DNA of 64,000 nt. Source: Streptomyces sp. V1I1 (GTDB lineage: Bacteria; Actinomycetota; Actinomycetes; Streptomycetales; Streptomycetaceae). The notes below the pieces were generated by a model. That model did not search any database. It had not been told where the DNA came from and worked only from the letters and a program-made list of their open reading frames with translations. Shown here one piece after another: positions 51,839-60,131 of the stretch; position 1 is the first letter of the stretch, and each line of letters starts with the position of its first letter. The stretch covers positions 7,787,001-7,851,000 of the forward strand of contig NZ_JAUSZH010000001.1 of NCBI RefSeq assembly GCF_030817355.1, given 5' to 3'. The translations under genes and the position numbers were made by a program.

Positions 51839-52615
51839 TCAGGGCGTTGGGATGCCACCGGGGCGGGCCGGGCGTCCGAAGCGTACGGGGACGCCGGGCG
51901 AGTACAGCACGCTCACCGGGTCGCCGACCGGCTCGGGGAGTCCCGCGGCCGTGATGAGGTCCTCTTCGCACTCGACCAGGTCCGCTCGGTGCAGGGGCCA
52001 GCGTGGGTGGGTGTTCGGCAGGTACATCTGCCGTCCGAGGAAGGTGTTGTGCATGCCCCAGCGGGCCGTCAGGAAGTGCTCGAGGTCGGTGGGATCCTGG
52101 ACGCTTTCCCTGATGCGTATGGTGATCCGGCTGTGCGCGCCGCGCGGCCCCGGCCAGCGCCTGGTGCTTGTGTAGGTGATGGTGTCGTCGCTGTGGCGGA
52201 TCGTCATCCGGGACCACAGGTACGGCAGCCGGAACGCCGTTCGTGCAACCGCTACCGGTATGAGGCGGGAGGCGTCGAGCGAGCGGAAGACGACGCCGCG
52301 CCGTCCGTGGGTGTCCACCGAGTAGAGGCGGACGTTGGTCTCGGGGAAGGTTCCCAGATAGGGGACGCCGGGGAGGCGGAACCAGCCGACGCGGTGCATG
52401 CGGAAGGCTACGAGGCCGACATAGGTGACCCCGTCCAGTGTGTCGGGGACGGTTCCAGCCGGCAGGAGGGGAGCCACGTCCGCGGGGTCGGCGGCCCAGT
52501 GCAGGAAGGCCAAGTCAAGCCACGACTGGGTGAGCAGCGGGTTCTCGGTGGTGCTGGGCGGGTCGGCAGTTATCGGTTCCAGGGCGAGCGGTGTGAGCGA
52601 CACGGCGCCCAGCAT
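51839..52615 (-). CDS. YqjF/DUF2071-family protein
   Basis: 258 residues from ATG 52615 (GTG 52633 is an alternative). The DUF2071 signature is clear: LTQSWLDLAFLHWAADPADV, VGLVAFRMHRVGW, YLGTFPETNVRLYSVD, and GVVFRSLDASRL. This family is related to acetoacetate decarboxylase-like folds; function is unknown. It is followed, upstream on the minus strand, by a methyltransferase gene 44 bp away, so the two may form an operon. Confidence 0.85.
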   Translation of the reverse strand: MLGAVSLTPLALEPITADPPSTTENPLLTQSWLDLAFLHWAADPADVAPLLPAGTVPDTLDGVTYVGLVAFRMHRVGWFRLPGVPYLGTFPETNVRLYSVDTHGRRGVVFRSLDASRLIPVAVARTAFRLPYLWSRMTIRHSDDTITYTSTRRWPGPRGAHSRITIRIRESVQDPTDLEHFLTARWGMHNTFLGRQMYLPNTHPRWPLHRADLVECEEDLITAAGLPEPVGDPVSVLYSPGVPVRFGRPARPGGIPTP

Positions 52616-52659
52616 CGCAGACGCCTTTGACACGGTTGGCCCCACCCTGCCCTCCTCGC

Positions 52660-53511
52660 TCAGTGGCCCGCGAGAAGCGCGTAGAGCAAGGGGATCCGCG
52701 GGGCGGTGTCGGGCAGCCGCCACCATCCGCCGGGGGTGGGGGTCATCCCTGGCCAGCGGGGCCAGGGGAGCTCGTCGCTTTCGCGCAGCTTCGCGATCCG
52801 CAGGCCGGCCGAGATCAGGGCGTTGATCACCTCGTCCAGGCCGTGCATCCATTCGAAGCTTTCGGTTGCGCCCTGCACGGCCTCCCCGTCGGTGTAGGTG
52901 TACGTCGAGTCCCGGCGGACGGCGCCGCGATTGCCGAGGTAGTCATGGCGCAGCAGAAGTTCCGGGCCGTCGCCGGGGGCCGGCTTGGGGCCGAGGGCGT
53001 TGAGGAGGGGGTGGAACTCGACGATGTACAGCCGTCCGCCCGGACGCAGCAGCCGTGAGATCGTTTCGGCCCAGCTGTCGAGGTCCGGCAGATAGCACAG
53101 GGCGCCCTTACCCGTATAGATCAGGTCGAACCTCCGCCCGCCCAAGGCGGCTGACGCGTCATAGACGTTGGCCTGGACGTAGTCGATGTCCAGACCCGCG
53201 GCCGCGGCGAGGTCTTTGGCCGCGGCCACCGACGCACCCGAGATGTCGAGACCGGCGGTGCGTGCCCCGCGTTGAGCGAACGCGATCGTCTCGGTGCCCA
53301 GGTGGCACTGCAGGTGAAGGACGTCGCTACCAGTGAGGTCCCCGAGGTCTTCCCACTCGAAGGCGGCGAACCAACGGGCCGGGTCGGCGGCCTGTCCCAC
53401 GTCGTAGAACTGGCTGGCGAGATGGACGGGCGTGCGCGCGTCCCAGTTGGCCTCGTTGGCCTCCATCATCTGCCGCAGGGACGGATCGAACTGCTTTGCC
53501 GCTTCGGTCAT
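52660..53511 (-). CDS. Class I SAM-dependent methyltransferase
   Basis: 283 residues from ATG 53511. SAM-binding motif I is VLHLQCHLGTETIAFAQRGA, motif II TAGLDISGASVAAAK and motif IV FDLIYTGKGALCYLPDLDSW. LLRPGGRLYIVEFHP is the usual post-motif strand. It belongs to the broad Methyltransf_25 group and the substrate is unknown. The gene lies between the TetR and DUF2071 genes, all on the minus strand. Confidence 0.88.
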   Translation of the reverse strand: MTEAAKQFDPSLRQMMEANEANWDARTPVHLASQFYDVGQAADPARWFAAFEWEDLGDLTGSDVLHLQCHLGTETIAFAQRGARTAGLDISGASVAAAKDLAAAAGLDIDYVQANVYDASAALGGRRFDLIYTGKGALCYLPDLDSWAETISRLLRPGGRLYIVEFHPLLNALGPKPAPGDGPELLLRHDYLGNRGAVRRDSTYTYTDGEAVQGATESFEWMHGLDEVINALISAGLRIAKLRESDELPWPRWPGMTPTPGGWWRLPDTAPRIPLLYALLAGH

Positions 53512-53573
53512 GAGGCCATCCAACCCTCCGGGCCGCGCCACGTCTGTACCCACAGCGCCACGCAAGATCGCGG

Positions 53574-54161
53574 CTAGGCGCCAATCGCCCTGAGGACCGT
53601 ATCGGCAAGTCTGTCCAGGTAGTCCGGTCCCGCCTCCTCGGCGCGAACGATGAGCCGCCAATAGACCGGCGCGGCAACCAGATCGAGCGCGAGTTCCAGA
53701 TCGGTGTCCGCCGGAAGTTCGCCGCGCTCGATCGCCCGCTGGAACATCACCGTCGCAAGCTCGCGCCTCGGTACGCCGATCATGGCCTTGCTGAACTCGC
53801 CCAGCTCCGGGTTGCGGGCCGTCTCGGCCACCAGGTCGGGCAGGATCCGCGCGAACCGGGGATGGGTCAGCCATTCCATCAGCGCGTCAAGGCTCGCGCG
53901 CAGGTCGCCCCGCAGTGAGCCGGTGTCCGGGACCACGGCCAGCGCCACGCTGAACTCGGAGATGACCGAGAGCGCCATCTCCTGCTTGGACGGCCAGCGG
54001 CGATAGAGCGCGCTCCTGCTGACTCTCGCCCGTTTGGCGACGGCTTCCATCGACAGCCGCGCATACCCCTGCTCGGCCAGCTCGTCGAGCACGGCTTCGG
54101 TGATGGCCTTGGTGATTCCTGGTTGCAGGACGGCTGCGCCGGTGGGCGTGCGAGGTGCCAT
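53574..54161 (-). CDS. TetR-family transcriptional regulator
   Basis: 195 residues, ATG 54161. HTH region: ITEAVLDELAEQGYARLSME, then AVAKRARVSRSALYRRWPSK. The C-terminal domain is helical (TetR_C_11-like). It is divergent from a SnoaL-like and an NmrA-like gene, with an inverted repeat in the 90-bp gap. It probably represses these genes. No Shine-Dalgarno sequence is visible, so the transcript may be leaderless. Confidence 0.9.
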   Translation of the reverse strand: MAPRTPTGAAVLQPGITKAITEAVLDELAEQGYARLSMEAVAKRARVSRSALYRRWPSKQEMALSVISEFSVALAVVPDTGSLRGDLRASLDALMEWLTHPRFARILPDLVAETARNPELGEFSKAMIGVPRRELATVMFQRAIERGELPADTDLELALDLVAAPVYWRLIVRAEEAGPDYLDRLADTVLRAIGA

Positions 54162-54180
54162 GTGGACGAGTCTAACAAGT

Positions 54181-54233
54181 GGACGGTACAGCCCCGTCCC
54201 GCGTAGTCTGGACGGGACAGAACTGTACTGTCC
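54181..54233. promoter_or_regulatory. TetR operator candidate
   Basis: GGACGGTACAG (54181-54191) and CTGTACTGTCC (54223-54233) are inverted copies with one mismatch, in the divergent gap between TetR and the SnoaL-like gene. A GGACGGGACAG copy at 54210 resembles the left arm. Confidence 0.6.
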
Positions 54234-54251
54234 AAACGTTGGGAGAACCCG

Positions 54252-54689
54252 ATGAACCCCCGTGAACTCGTAGAACACGCCTTGAAGCTCCTGATCGCCA
54301 AGGACATGTCCGCCTTCGCCGGGCTGTGGGCGAAGACCGGTGTGCTGGAGTTCCCCTTCGCGCCACCCGGCTACCCGCAACGGCTGGAAGGCCGCGCCGC
54401 GGTCCAGGAGTATCTGCGCGGCTATCCCGAGATCGTCGACGTGCGCGAGATCACCGAGCAGGCTGTGCACCAGAGCGTCGACCCCGAAGTGGTGATCGTC
54501 GAGTTCGAGGCCGCCGGGGTCGTGGTCGCCACGGGAGCGCCCTATCGTCTGCGCTACATCGCGGTGATCACCGCGCGGGACGGTGAGATCCAGCACTACC
54601 GCGACTACTGGAGTCCGCTTGCCGTGGCCGAGGCGATGGGCGGCGTGGACGAGTTGATGGCCGGGTTCGCGGGTGGTCCCCGTGGCTGA
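54252..54689 (+). CDS. SnoaL-like (NTF2-fold) protein
   Basis: 145 residues, ATG 54252 with GGGAGAA upstream. The NTF2-like cone fold is suggested by MSAFAGLWAKTGVLEFPFAP, GRAAVQEYLRGYPEI and HYRDYWSPLAVAEAMGG. It is of the small-molecule-binding or isomerase type. It is the first gene after the TetR operator and overlaps the NmrA-like gene by 8 bp. Confidence 0.88.
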   Translation: MNPRELVEHALKLLIAKDMSAFAGLWAKTGVLEFPFAPPGYPQRLEGRAAVQEYLRGYPEIVDVREITEQAVHQSVDPEVVIVEFEAAGVVVATGAPYRLRYIAVITARDGEIQHYRDYWSPLAVAEAMGGVDELMAGFAGGPRG

Positions 54690-55503
54690 CATCCTCGTCC
54701 TCGGCGCGACCGGCACGACGGGTTCCCGGGTCGCCGCCTTTCTGGGGGAGCGCGGCATCGTGGCCCGGCCGGCTACACGGAAGCCGGATTCCGCCGCGCA
54801 GGTGCGGTTCGACTGGGCGGACCGGGAAACCCACGCGCCCGCACTGCATCGGGTCTCCGCTGTCTATCTCGTCGCTCCTGTCGGAGTGACCGATCCCGTC
54901 CCGTTGGTGGAGCCGTTCCTCGAGGAGGCCGTCCGCCAGGGCGTGCGACGCGTCGTGCAGCTCAGCTCGTCCGCGGTGCCGGAGGGCGCGCCGGGCCTCG
55001 GCGCGCTGCACAGTCTCGTACGCGCGACCATGCCCGAGTGGGCGGTGCTGCGGCCGTCGTGGTTCATGCAGAACTTCACCCGTGAGCACTTCGTCGCGCA
55101 AGGCGTGCGGGGCGGCGAGATCGTCACCGCGACCGGGGACGGCAAGGTGGCTTTCATCGACGCGACGGACATCGCCGCCGTCGCCGTGCACGCGCTGATC
55201 GACGAGATCCCGCACAACGCCGCGCACATCCTGACCGGCCCCGAGGCGCTGAGTTACGCCGATGCCGCCGCGATCGTCGCTCAGCGGACAGGCACCCCGG
55301 TGCGCCACCGGTCGGTCACCGCCGACGAACTCGCCCGGCACTTCACCGGACATGGCGTCCCGGCGGATTTCGCCGCGCTGCTCGCCGCGCTCGACGACGA
55401 CATTCGCGCCGGAGCGGAAGACCGCGTCACCGACACCGTCGAACGCATCACCGGCCGCCCGGCCCGCGGCTTCCGCGACTTCGCCGAGAGCGAGATTCGG
55501 TGA
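54682..55503 (+). CDS. NmrA/SDR-type NAD(P)-binding protein
   Basis: 273 residues. GTG 54682 is preferred, placing ILVLGATGTTGSRVAAFL at the normal N-terminus; GTG 54673 is possible. The dinucleotide loop GATGTTG is followed by a typical NmrA pattern (VVQLSSSAV, PEWAVLRPSWFMQNFTREHF, and FIDATDIAAVAV). Such proteins are reductases or redox sensors. It is co-transcribed with the SnoaL-like gene. Its last 56 bp overlap the convergent monooxygenase gene. Confidence 0.9.
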   Translation: MADILVLGATGTTGSRVAAFLGERGIVARPATRKPDSAAQVRFDWADRETHAPALHRVSAVYLVAPVGVTDPVPLVEPFLEEAVRQGVRRVVQLSSSAVPEGAPGLGALHSLVRATMPEWAVLRPSWFMQNFTREHFVAQGVRGGEIVTATGDGKVAFIDATDIAAVAVHALIDEIPHNAAHILTGPEALSYADAAAIVAQRTGTPVRHRSVTADELARHFTGHGVPADFAALLAALDDDIRAGAEDRVTDTVERITGRPARGFRDFAESEIR

Positions 55504-57067
55504 CGCGGTCGCTGTGCGCCGCCTCATCGGCCCGTGGCAGCCACCGGTCGAGGTATCTGAGGAGACCGGTCAGGTCCGTGCCTCCGGCGCGGTATCCGAT
55601 GTAGGCGTCCGGCCGGACCAGGCAGTGGGTGATGCCCCGCCAAGGCCCGCTCGTACCGAGCGTGTGGACGTGGAGCAGGTGGTCCCGACCGCCGGTGGCG
55701 GCCGCGATCCCGTCGGTGTCCCACACCTCGTGGCGCCCGCACAGGAGCAGGTGGTACCCGGGAGCGGCCGTCATCGCCTGCAGGTCGCCGGGGGAGCCGG
55801 GGAGCCGGTCACCTGCCCGCGGGCCGTGCCTGGGCGAATGCGGGCCCTCGGTCGTGGCGAGGCTGCGCCGGTAGTGGATGGCCAGCTGCGAGACCGTACG
55901 GAAGGCCGCGGCGCGCAGGAAGGGAAGGCGTAGGGCCAGCGGTGCGAGGCGGGGTGCGACGTGGGCGCGGGCCAGCTTGAGCAGTGGATTGCGGCTGGTG
56001 GCGATGGTGAACGCGCGGTCCGTGAAGCGCAGCACGTTCCGGCCGACGGGGGCGCGTTCACTCTCGTACGTGTCCAACAGGGCGTCCGGTGCGGCGCCAC
56101 GGCAGACAAGGGCGAGCTTCCAGCCGAGATTGAGCGAATCCTGGATACCCGTGTTCATGCCCTGGGCACCGGCGGGGCTGTGGATGTGGGCGGCGTCACC
56201 GGCGAGGAAGGCGCGGCCGGCGCGGTAGTTCTTGGCTCCGCGGTTGTAGAGCCTGAAATCGGTCATCCATACGGGGTCCCGCAGGTGCAGCCGGCCGCTG
56301 ACGTAGCCGTCGACGATCGCCTCCAACTGCCCGATATCCACCGGGCTTTCGGCCTCAGTGTCTCCCGGCGGCCGCATCGCGATCATCCGCCAGCTCGCCG
56401 GCGAGACCAGCGGGAAGAAGAGCACAATCCCGGCCTCGGTCATGTACCCGTGCGCAGCGCCCTTCTCCAGACCGTCCACCTCCAGGTCCGCGAGCACGAA
56501 CGCCTGCGGGTAGGCGTAGCCCTCGAAGCCGATACCGGCCTGCTCGCGGACCGTGCTGTGCGCACCGTCGCAGCCGACGACGTAGCGGGCGGTCACCTCC
56601 TCCTCGCTCCCGCCCTGATGCCTCAACCGGCAGGCCGCATGGGCCTTTTCGGCCGTCGGATCCATATCAAGCAGCTCGGTGCCCCGCTCGACCGTCGTAC
56701 CGGCCGCGGCGAGATGAGCGCCGAGCACGCTCTCCGTCTCGGCCTGGGACAGGAAGAGCAGGAAGGGGTACGGGGTGTCGGCGACGCCGATGTCGAACAG
56801 CGGCAGCCGCACCGTACGACCCGGAAGATGCATCCGCAGCTGCACGCCCGGGTTCCCGCGCGCGACCAGCTCGTCCGTCACGCCGAACGGGGCGAGGGCT
56901 TCCAGGGTCCGGGGCTGGATGGCCAGCGCTCGTGATTCCCGGGCCCGGTCGAGGTGCCGGTCGATGATCCGGAAGCGCGCCCCGTACGCATGCAACTGCG
57001 CCGCAAGAGCCAACCCGGTCGGCCCGGCACCCACCACCAGTACATCAAGAGATTGACTCGCAGCCAT
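55448..57067 (-). CDS. FAD-dependent aromatic/polyketide-type monooxygenase
   Basis: 539 residues, ATG 57067. FAD motifs: VLVVGAGPTGLALAAQL (GxGxxG), GCDGAHSTVREQAGI (the DG motif) and AGDAAHIHSPAGAQGMNTGI (the GD motif). The last about 150 residues form the thioredoxin-like domain found in PgaE/RdmE/rifampin monooxygenase relatives, without its cysteines. The enzyme hydroxylates aromatic or polyketide substrates with NAD(P)H and oxygen. The native substrate is unknown. The 3' end overlaps the NmrA gene antisense by 56 bp. It lies 44 bp upstream of the convergently unrelated arsenite exporter on the same strand. Confidence 0.92.
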   Translation of the reverse strand: MAASQSLDVLVVGAGPTGLALAAQLHAYGARFRIIDRHLDRARESRALAIQPRTLEALAPFGVTDELVARGNPGVQLRMHLPGRTVRLPLFDIGVADTPYPFLLFLSQAETESVLGAHLAAAGTTVERGTELLDMDPTAEKAHAACRLRHQGGSEEEVTARYVVGCDGAHSTVREQAGIGFEGYAYPQAFVLADLEVDGLEKGAAHGYMTEAGIVLFFPLVSPASWRMIAMRPPGDTEAESPVDIGQLEAIVDGYVSGRLHLRDPVWMTDFRLYNRGAKNYRAGRAFLAGDAAHIHSPAGAQGMNTGIQDSLNLGWKLALVCRGAAPDALLDTYESERAPVGRNVLRFTDRAFTIATSRNPLLKLARAHVAPRLAPLALRLPFLRAAAFRTVSQLAIHYRRSLATTEGPHSPRHGPRAGDRLPGSPGDLQAMTAAPGYHLLLCGRHEVWDTDGIAAATGGRDHLLHVHTLGTSGPWRGITHCLVRPDAYIGYRAGGTDLTGLLRYLDRWLPRADEAAHSDRVTESRSRRSRGSRGPGGR

Positions 57068-57111
57068 GGCAGCAGTGTGCCGCCGAAGTGCTCACCGTGC
57101 TTGCCGTGGGA

Positions 57112-58209
57112 TCAGCCTGCGGCAGTGAACTTGTTGCGCCAGGCCAGCGATACGTACACGAGCGCGATCAGCACCGGCACTTCGATCAGCGGGCCGACGA
57201 CGCCCGACAGGGCCTGCCCGCTGGTGACGCCGAAGGTGGCGATGGCGACCGCGATGGCGAGTTCGAAGTTGTTGCCGGCCGCGGTGAAGGCGAGCGTCGC
57301 GGTGCGGTCGTAGGCCAGGCCGATCACCTTGCCGAGCAGGAAGGTGCCGAACCACATCAGTCCGAAGTACACCAGCAGCGGCAGCGCGATCCGGGCGACG
57401 TCCAGCGGCTGGGAGGTGATCGTCTTCCCCTGGAGGGCGAAGAGGATGACGATCGTGAAAAGCAGCCCGTACAGCGCCCACGGGCCGATCTTCGGCAGGA
57501 AGGTGGTCTCGTAGCTCTCCCGTCCCAGCTTCTTCTCGCCGATGCGGCGGGTGAGGAAGCCGGCCAGCAGCGGGACGCCGAGGAAGATGACGACGTTCAG
57601 TGCGATCTTCCACATGGAGATGTCGAGGTGCTCGCCCTCGCCCAGGCCGAGCCAGCCGGGCAACAGGTCGAGGTAGAACCAGCCCAGCACGCCGAATGCC
57701 AGCACCTGGAAGACGGAGTTCAGCGCGACGAGGACGGCTGCCGCCTCGCGGTCGCCGCAGGCCAGGTCGTTCCAGATGATGACCATCGCGATGCAGCGGG
57801 CGAGGCCGACGATGATCAGGCCGGTGCGGTACTCGGGTAGGTCGGCGAGGAAGATCCAGGCCAGCGCGAACATCACGGCCGGGCCGGCGATCCAGTTGAT
57901 GACCAGCGACGAGATCATGAGCCTGCGGTCGCCGGTGACGGCGTCGAGCTTGTCGTAGCGGACCTTGGCCAGCACCGGGTACATCATGATCAGCAGGCCG
58001 ACCGCGATGGGCAGCGAGATGCCGCCGATCTCGACCTCGGCGAGCGCGTCGTTCAGGCCCGGGATCAGCCGGCCGAGGCCCAGGCCGAGTCCCATCGCGA
58101 TCAGGATCCACACCGCAAGGAACCGGTCGAGTGTGGAGAGCCTGGCGACGATCGAGGCATCCTCGCCGCTCTGTGGCGGCGACGCGGTGCCGGGTTCGGT
58201 CGCGGTCAT
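57112..58209 (-). CDS. acr3: Arsenite efflux permease Acr3
   Basis: 365 residues, ten membrane helices, ATG 58209 overlapping the arsR stop by one base. The Acr3 signature is present: GLARCIAMVIIWNDLACGD with the essential Cys, and TAAGNNFELAIAVAIATFG. It extrudes arsenite across the cytoplasmic membrane using the proton gradient. It is transcribed with arsR, divergent from arsC-trxB, giving a complete arsenate-to-arsenite export route. Confidence 0.95.
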   Translation of the reverse strand: MTATEPGTASPPQSGEDASIVARLSTLDRFLAVWILIAMGLGLGLGRLIPGLNDALAEVEIGGISLPIAVGLLIMMYPVLAKVRYDKLDAVTGDRRLMISSLVINWIAGPAVMFALAWIFLADLPEYRTGLIIVGLARCIAMVIIWNDLACGDREAAAVLVALNSVFQVLAFGVLGWFYLDLLPGWLGLGEGEHLDISMWKIALNVVIFLGVPLLAGFLTRRIGEKKLGRESYETTFLPKIGPWALYGLLFTIVILFALQGKTITSQPLDVARIALPLLVYFGLMWFGTFLLGKVIGLAYDRTATLAFTAAGNNFELAIAVAIATFGVTSGQALSGVVGPLIEVPVLIALVYVSLAWRNKFTAAG

Positions 58210-58520
58210 CAGCAGGCTCGCTTTCGGTCGGTCTCGACGGTCGTACGAGCGGTGGTGGCGAGATCCCCGAACGAACCGGCGAGCGTCTCGATGACCTCGG
58301 GTCGCAGCTTGTAGTAGGTGAAGCGCCCGCACGGCTCGGTCTCCACCACTCCGGCCTCGCGCAGTACGCGCAGATGGTTGGAGAGGTTGGTCTGCCGGGC
58401 GCCGGTCTCCTCGACCAGGTGGGTGGTGCACAGGGTCTCGTGGGCGAGCAGGGTCACGATCCGGAGCCTGAGCGGGTCGGCCAGCACCCGGATCAGGTCA
58501 GTGTCGACTGACGTCATCAT
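58209..58520 (-). CDS. arsR: ArsR arsenic-responsive repressor
   Basis: 103 residues, ATG 58520 or 58517. Winged HTH: RVLADPLRLRIVTLLAHETL, then RQTNLSNHLRVLREAGVVET. Cysteines 31, 64 and 103 are candidate arsenite ligands, but the classical ELCVCDL box is altered to ETLCTTHL, so the metalloid site may be built differently. It is coupled to acr3 and probably represses both this operon and the divergent arsC-trxB. Confidence 0.9.
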   Translation of the reverse strand: MMTSVDTDLIRVLADPLRLRIVTLLAHETLCTTHLVEETGARQTNLSNHLRVLREAGVVETEPCGRFTYYKLRPEVIETLAGSFGDLATTARTTVETDRKRAC

Positions 58521-58522
58521 GG

Positions 58523-58554
58523 GCTGATACTGTCACATCATCTGGAGCTGATAC
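58523..58554. promoter_or_regulatory. Candidate ArsR operator: repeated GCTGATAC
   Basis: GCTGATAC occurs at 58523-58530 and again at 58547-58554 in the arsR-arsC gap, just before the arsR start. The 24-bp spacing places both copies on nearly the same DNA face. Binding is inferred. Confidence 0.45.
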
Positions 58555-58667
58555 CAGTCCGGACTGAGTGAAGGGCCCCTGCCGCTGCTCGACTCCTTGC
58601 CCAGCTGAACCACTCTTTCCGTACACCCGCGCTGAACAACTCCGCATACTCCGCAAAGGAAGAACCG

Positions 58668-59087
58668 ATGTCCTCCAGCCCGCTCGCCTCCGTGCTCTTC
58701 GTCTGCGTCCACAATGCGGGGCGCTCGCAGATGGCCGCCGGATTCCTCACCCACCTCGCGGGCGACCGGATCGAGGTCCGTTCCGCCGGTTCGCTGCCCG
58801 CCGACCAGGTCAACCCGGCCGCGGTCGAGGCGATGAAGGAGGTCGGCATCGACATCTCCGGCCAGCGGCCGAAGGTGCTGACGACCGAGGCCGTTCAGGC
58901 GTCGGACTACGTCATCACCATGGGCTGCGGGGACGCCTGCCCGATCTTCCCCGGCAAGAAGTACCTCGACTGGGCTCTGGAAGACCCGGCGGGCCAGGGC
59001 GTCGAGGCTGTCCGGCCCATCCGGGACGAGATCAGGACTCTGGTCGAGGGCCTCATCGCCGAAGCCGCGCCGGAGACCGCGAAGTGA
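58668..59087 (+). CDS. arsC: Arsenate reductase (LMW-phosphatase type, thioredoxin-coupled)
   Basis: 139 residues, ATG 58668 with AAAGGAAG upstream. The phosphatase loop CVHNAGRS begins at Cys13; Cys87 and Cys91 (MGCGDACP) are the redox pair of the thioredoxin-linked family. A DWALEDPAGQ motif carries the general acid. It reduces arsenate to arsenite in the cytosol for export by Acr3. The GTGA overlap with the thioredoxin reductase gene fits the need for electrons. Confidence 0.95.
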   Translation: MSSSPLASVLFVCVHNAGRSQMAAGFLTHLAGDRIEVRSAGSLPADQVNPAAVEAMKEVGIDISGQRPKVLTTEAVQASDYVITMGCGDACPIFPGKKYLDWALEDPAGQGVEAVRPIRDEIRTLVEGLIAEAAPETAK

Positions 59088-60040
59088 CCACCGGGAACGA
59101 GATCCGCAACGTCATCGTCGTCGGCTCCGGGCCGGCCGGCTACACCGCTGCCCTCTACACGGCTCGCGCCTCCCTGGGGCCGCTGGTGTTCGAGGGCTCG
59201 GTGACCGCGGGCGGTGCGCTGGCCCAGACGACCGAGGTGGAGAACTTCCCCGGCTTCCGCGACGGCATCATGGGCCCGGACCTCATGCAGAACATGCGCG
59301 CCCAGGCCGAGCGGTTCGGCGCCGAACTGATCCCCGACGACATCGTCACCCTCGACCTCACCGGCGAGACCAAGACCGCCACGGACACCGCAGGCACAGC
59401 CCACCGCGCCAAGGCCGTGATCGTCGCGACCGGCTCGCAGCACCGCAAGCTGAACCTGGAGGGCGAGGACGCGCTCTCGGGCCGCGGTGTCTCGTACTGC
59501 GCGACCTGCGACGGATTCTTCTTCCGAGAGCACGACATCGTGGTCGTCGGCGGCGGCGACACAGCGATGGAGGAGGCGACCTTCCTCTCCCGGTTCGCCA
59601 GCTCCGTCACCGTCGTCCACCGCCGCGACACGCTGCGTGCCTCCAAGGCCATGCAGGAGCGTGCCTTCGCCGACCCGAAGATCTCGTTCGTCTGGGACAG
59701 CGAAGTCGCCGCGATCCACGAGAGGGACGGCAGGCTGGCCGGCCTCACCCTGCGCAGCACCGTGACCGGCGAGACGTCCGAACTCGCGGCCACCGGCCTG
59801 TTCGTGGCCATCGGCAACGACCCGCGCACCGAACTGGTCAAGGGCCAGCTGGAGTTGGAAGAGGACGGCCACCTCAAAGTCGCCTCGCCCTCCACCCGTA
59901 CGAACATCCCGGGCGTCTTCGGCGCGGGTGACGTCGTGGACCACACCTACCGTCAGGCGATCACCGCCGCCGGCTCGGGCTGCGCCGCGGCTCTGGACGC
60001 CGAGCGCTACCTCGCCGCCCGCGCGGACAACGGCAAGTAG
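59084..60040 (+). CDS. trxB: Thioredoxin reductase of the arsenic operon
   Basis: 318 residues, GTG 59084 in a GTGA overlap with arsC. It has two dinucleotide folds: IVVGSGPAGYTAALYTARAS (FAD) and VVVGGGDTAMEEATFLSRFA (NADPH), the redox-active CATC at Cys139/Cys142, and GVFGAGDVVDHTYRQAITAA at the C-terminus. It passes NADPH electrons to thioredoxin, which recycles ArsC. No thioredoxin gene is adjacent, so a housekeeping one must serve. An equivalent gene is called arsT in other Streptomyces ars clusters. Confidence 0.93.
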   Translation: MTTGNEIRNVIVVGSGPAGYTAALYTARASLGPLVFEGSVTAGGALAQTTEVENFPGFRDGIMGPDLMQNMRAQAERFGAELIPDDIVTLDLTGETKTATDTAGTAHRAKAVIVATGSQHRKLNLEGEDALSGRGVSYCATCDGFFFREHDIVVVGGGDTAMEEATFLSRFASSVTVVHRRDTLRASKAMQERAFADPKISFVWDSEVAAIHERDGRLAGLTLRSTVTGETSELAATGLFVAIGNDPRTELVKGQLELEEDGHLKVASPSTRTNIPGVFGAGDVVDHTYRQAITAAGSGCAAALDAERYLAARADNGK

Positions 60041-60071
60041 ACGGCGGCGCCCAGCCGCCCGGTGGAGGTTC

Positions 60072-60112
60072 CGGCCCGCAGCAGCCGGCATCCCCCGTGC
60101 TGCCGCGGGCCG
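60072..60112. terminator. Bidirectional terminator after trxB
   Basis: A 14-bp stem with one mismatch (CGGCCCGCAGCAGC / GCTGCCGCGGGCCG) sits between the convergent trxB and phytase genes. Confidence 0.7.
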
Positions 60113-60131
60113 TCACCTCAAGTCCTGTGCG

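Noticed and set aside
51426..52217. A 263-codon minus-strand frame
   Set aside because: It overlaps the DUF2071 gene in another frame and the secreted-protein fragment antisense; no domain.
57092..58111. Minus-strand frame over acr3 in a different phase
   Set aside because: Arg-rich shadow; the acr3 frame has ten membrane helices and the conserved Cys motif.
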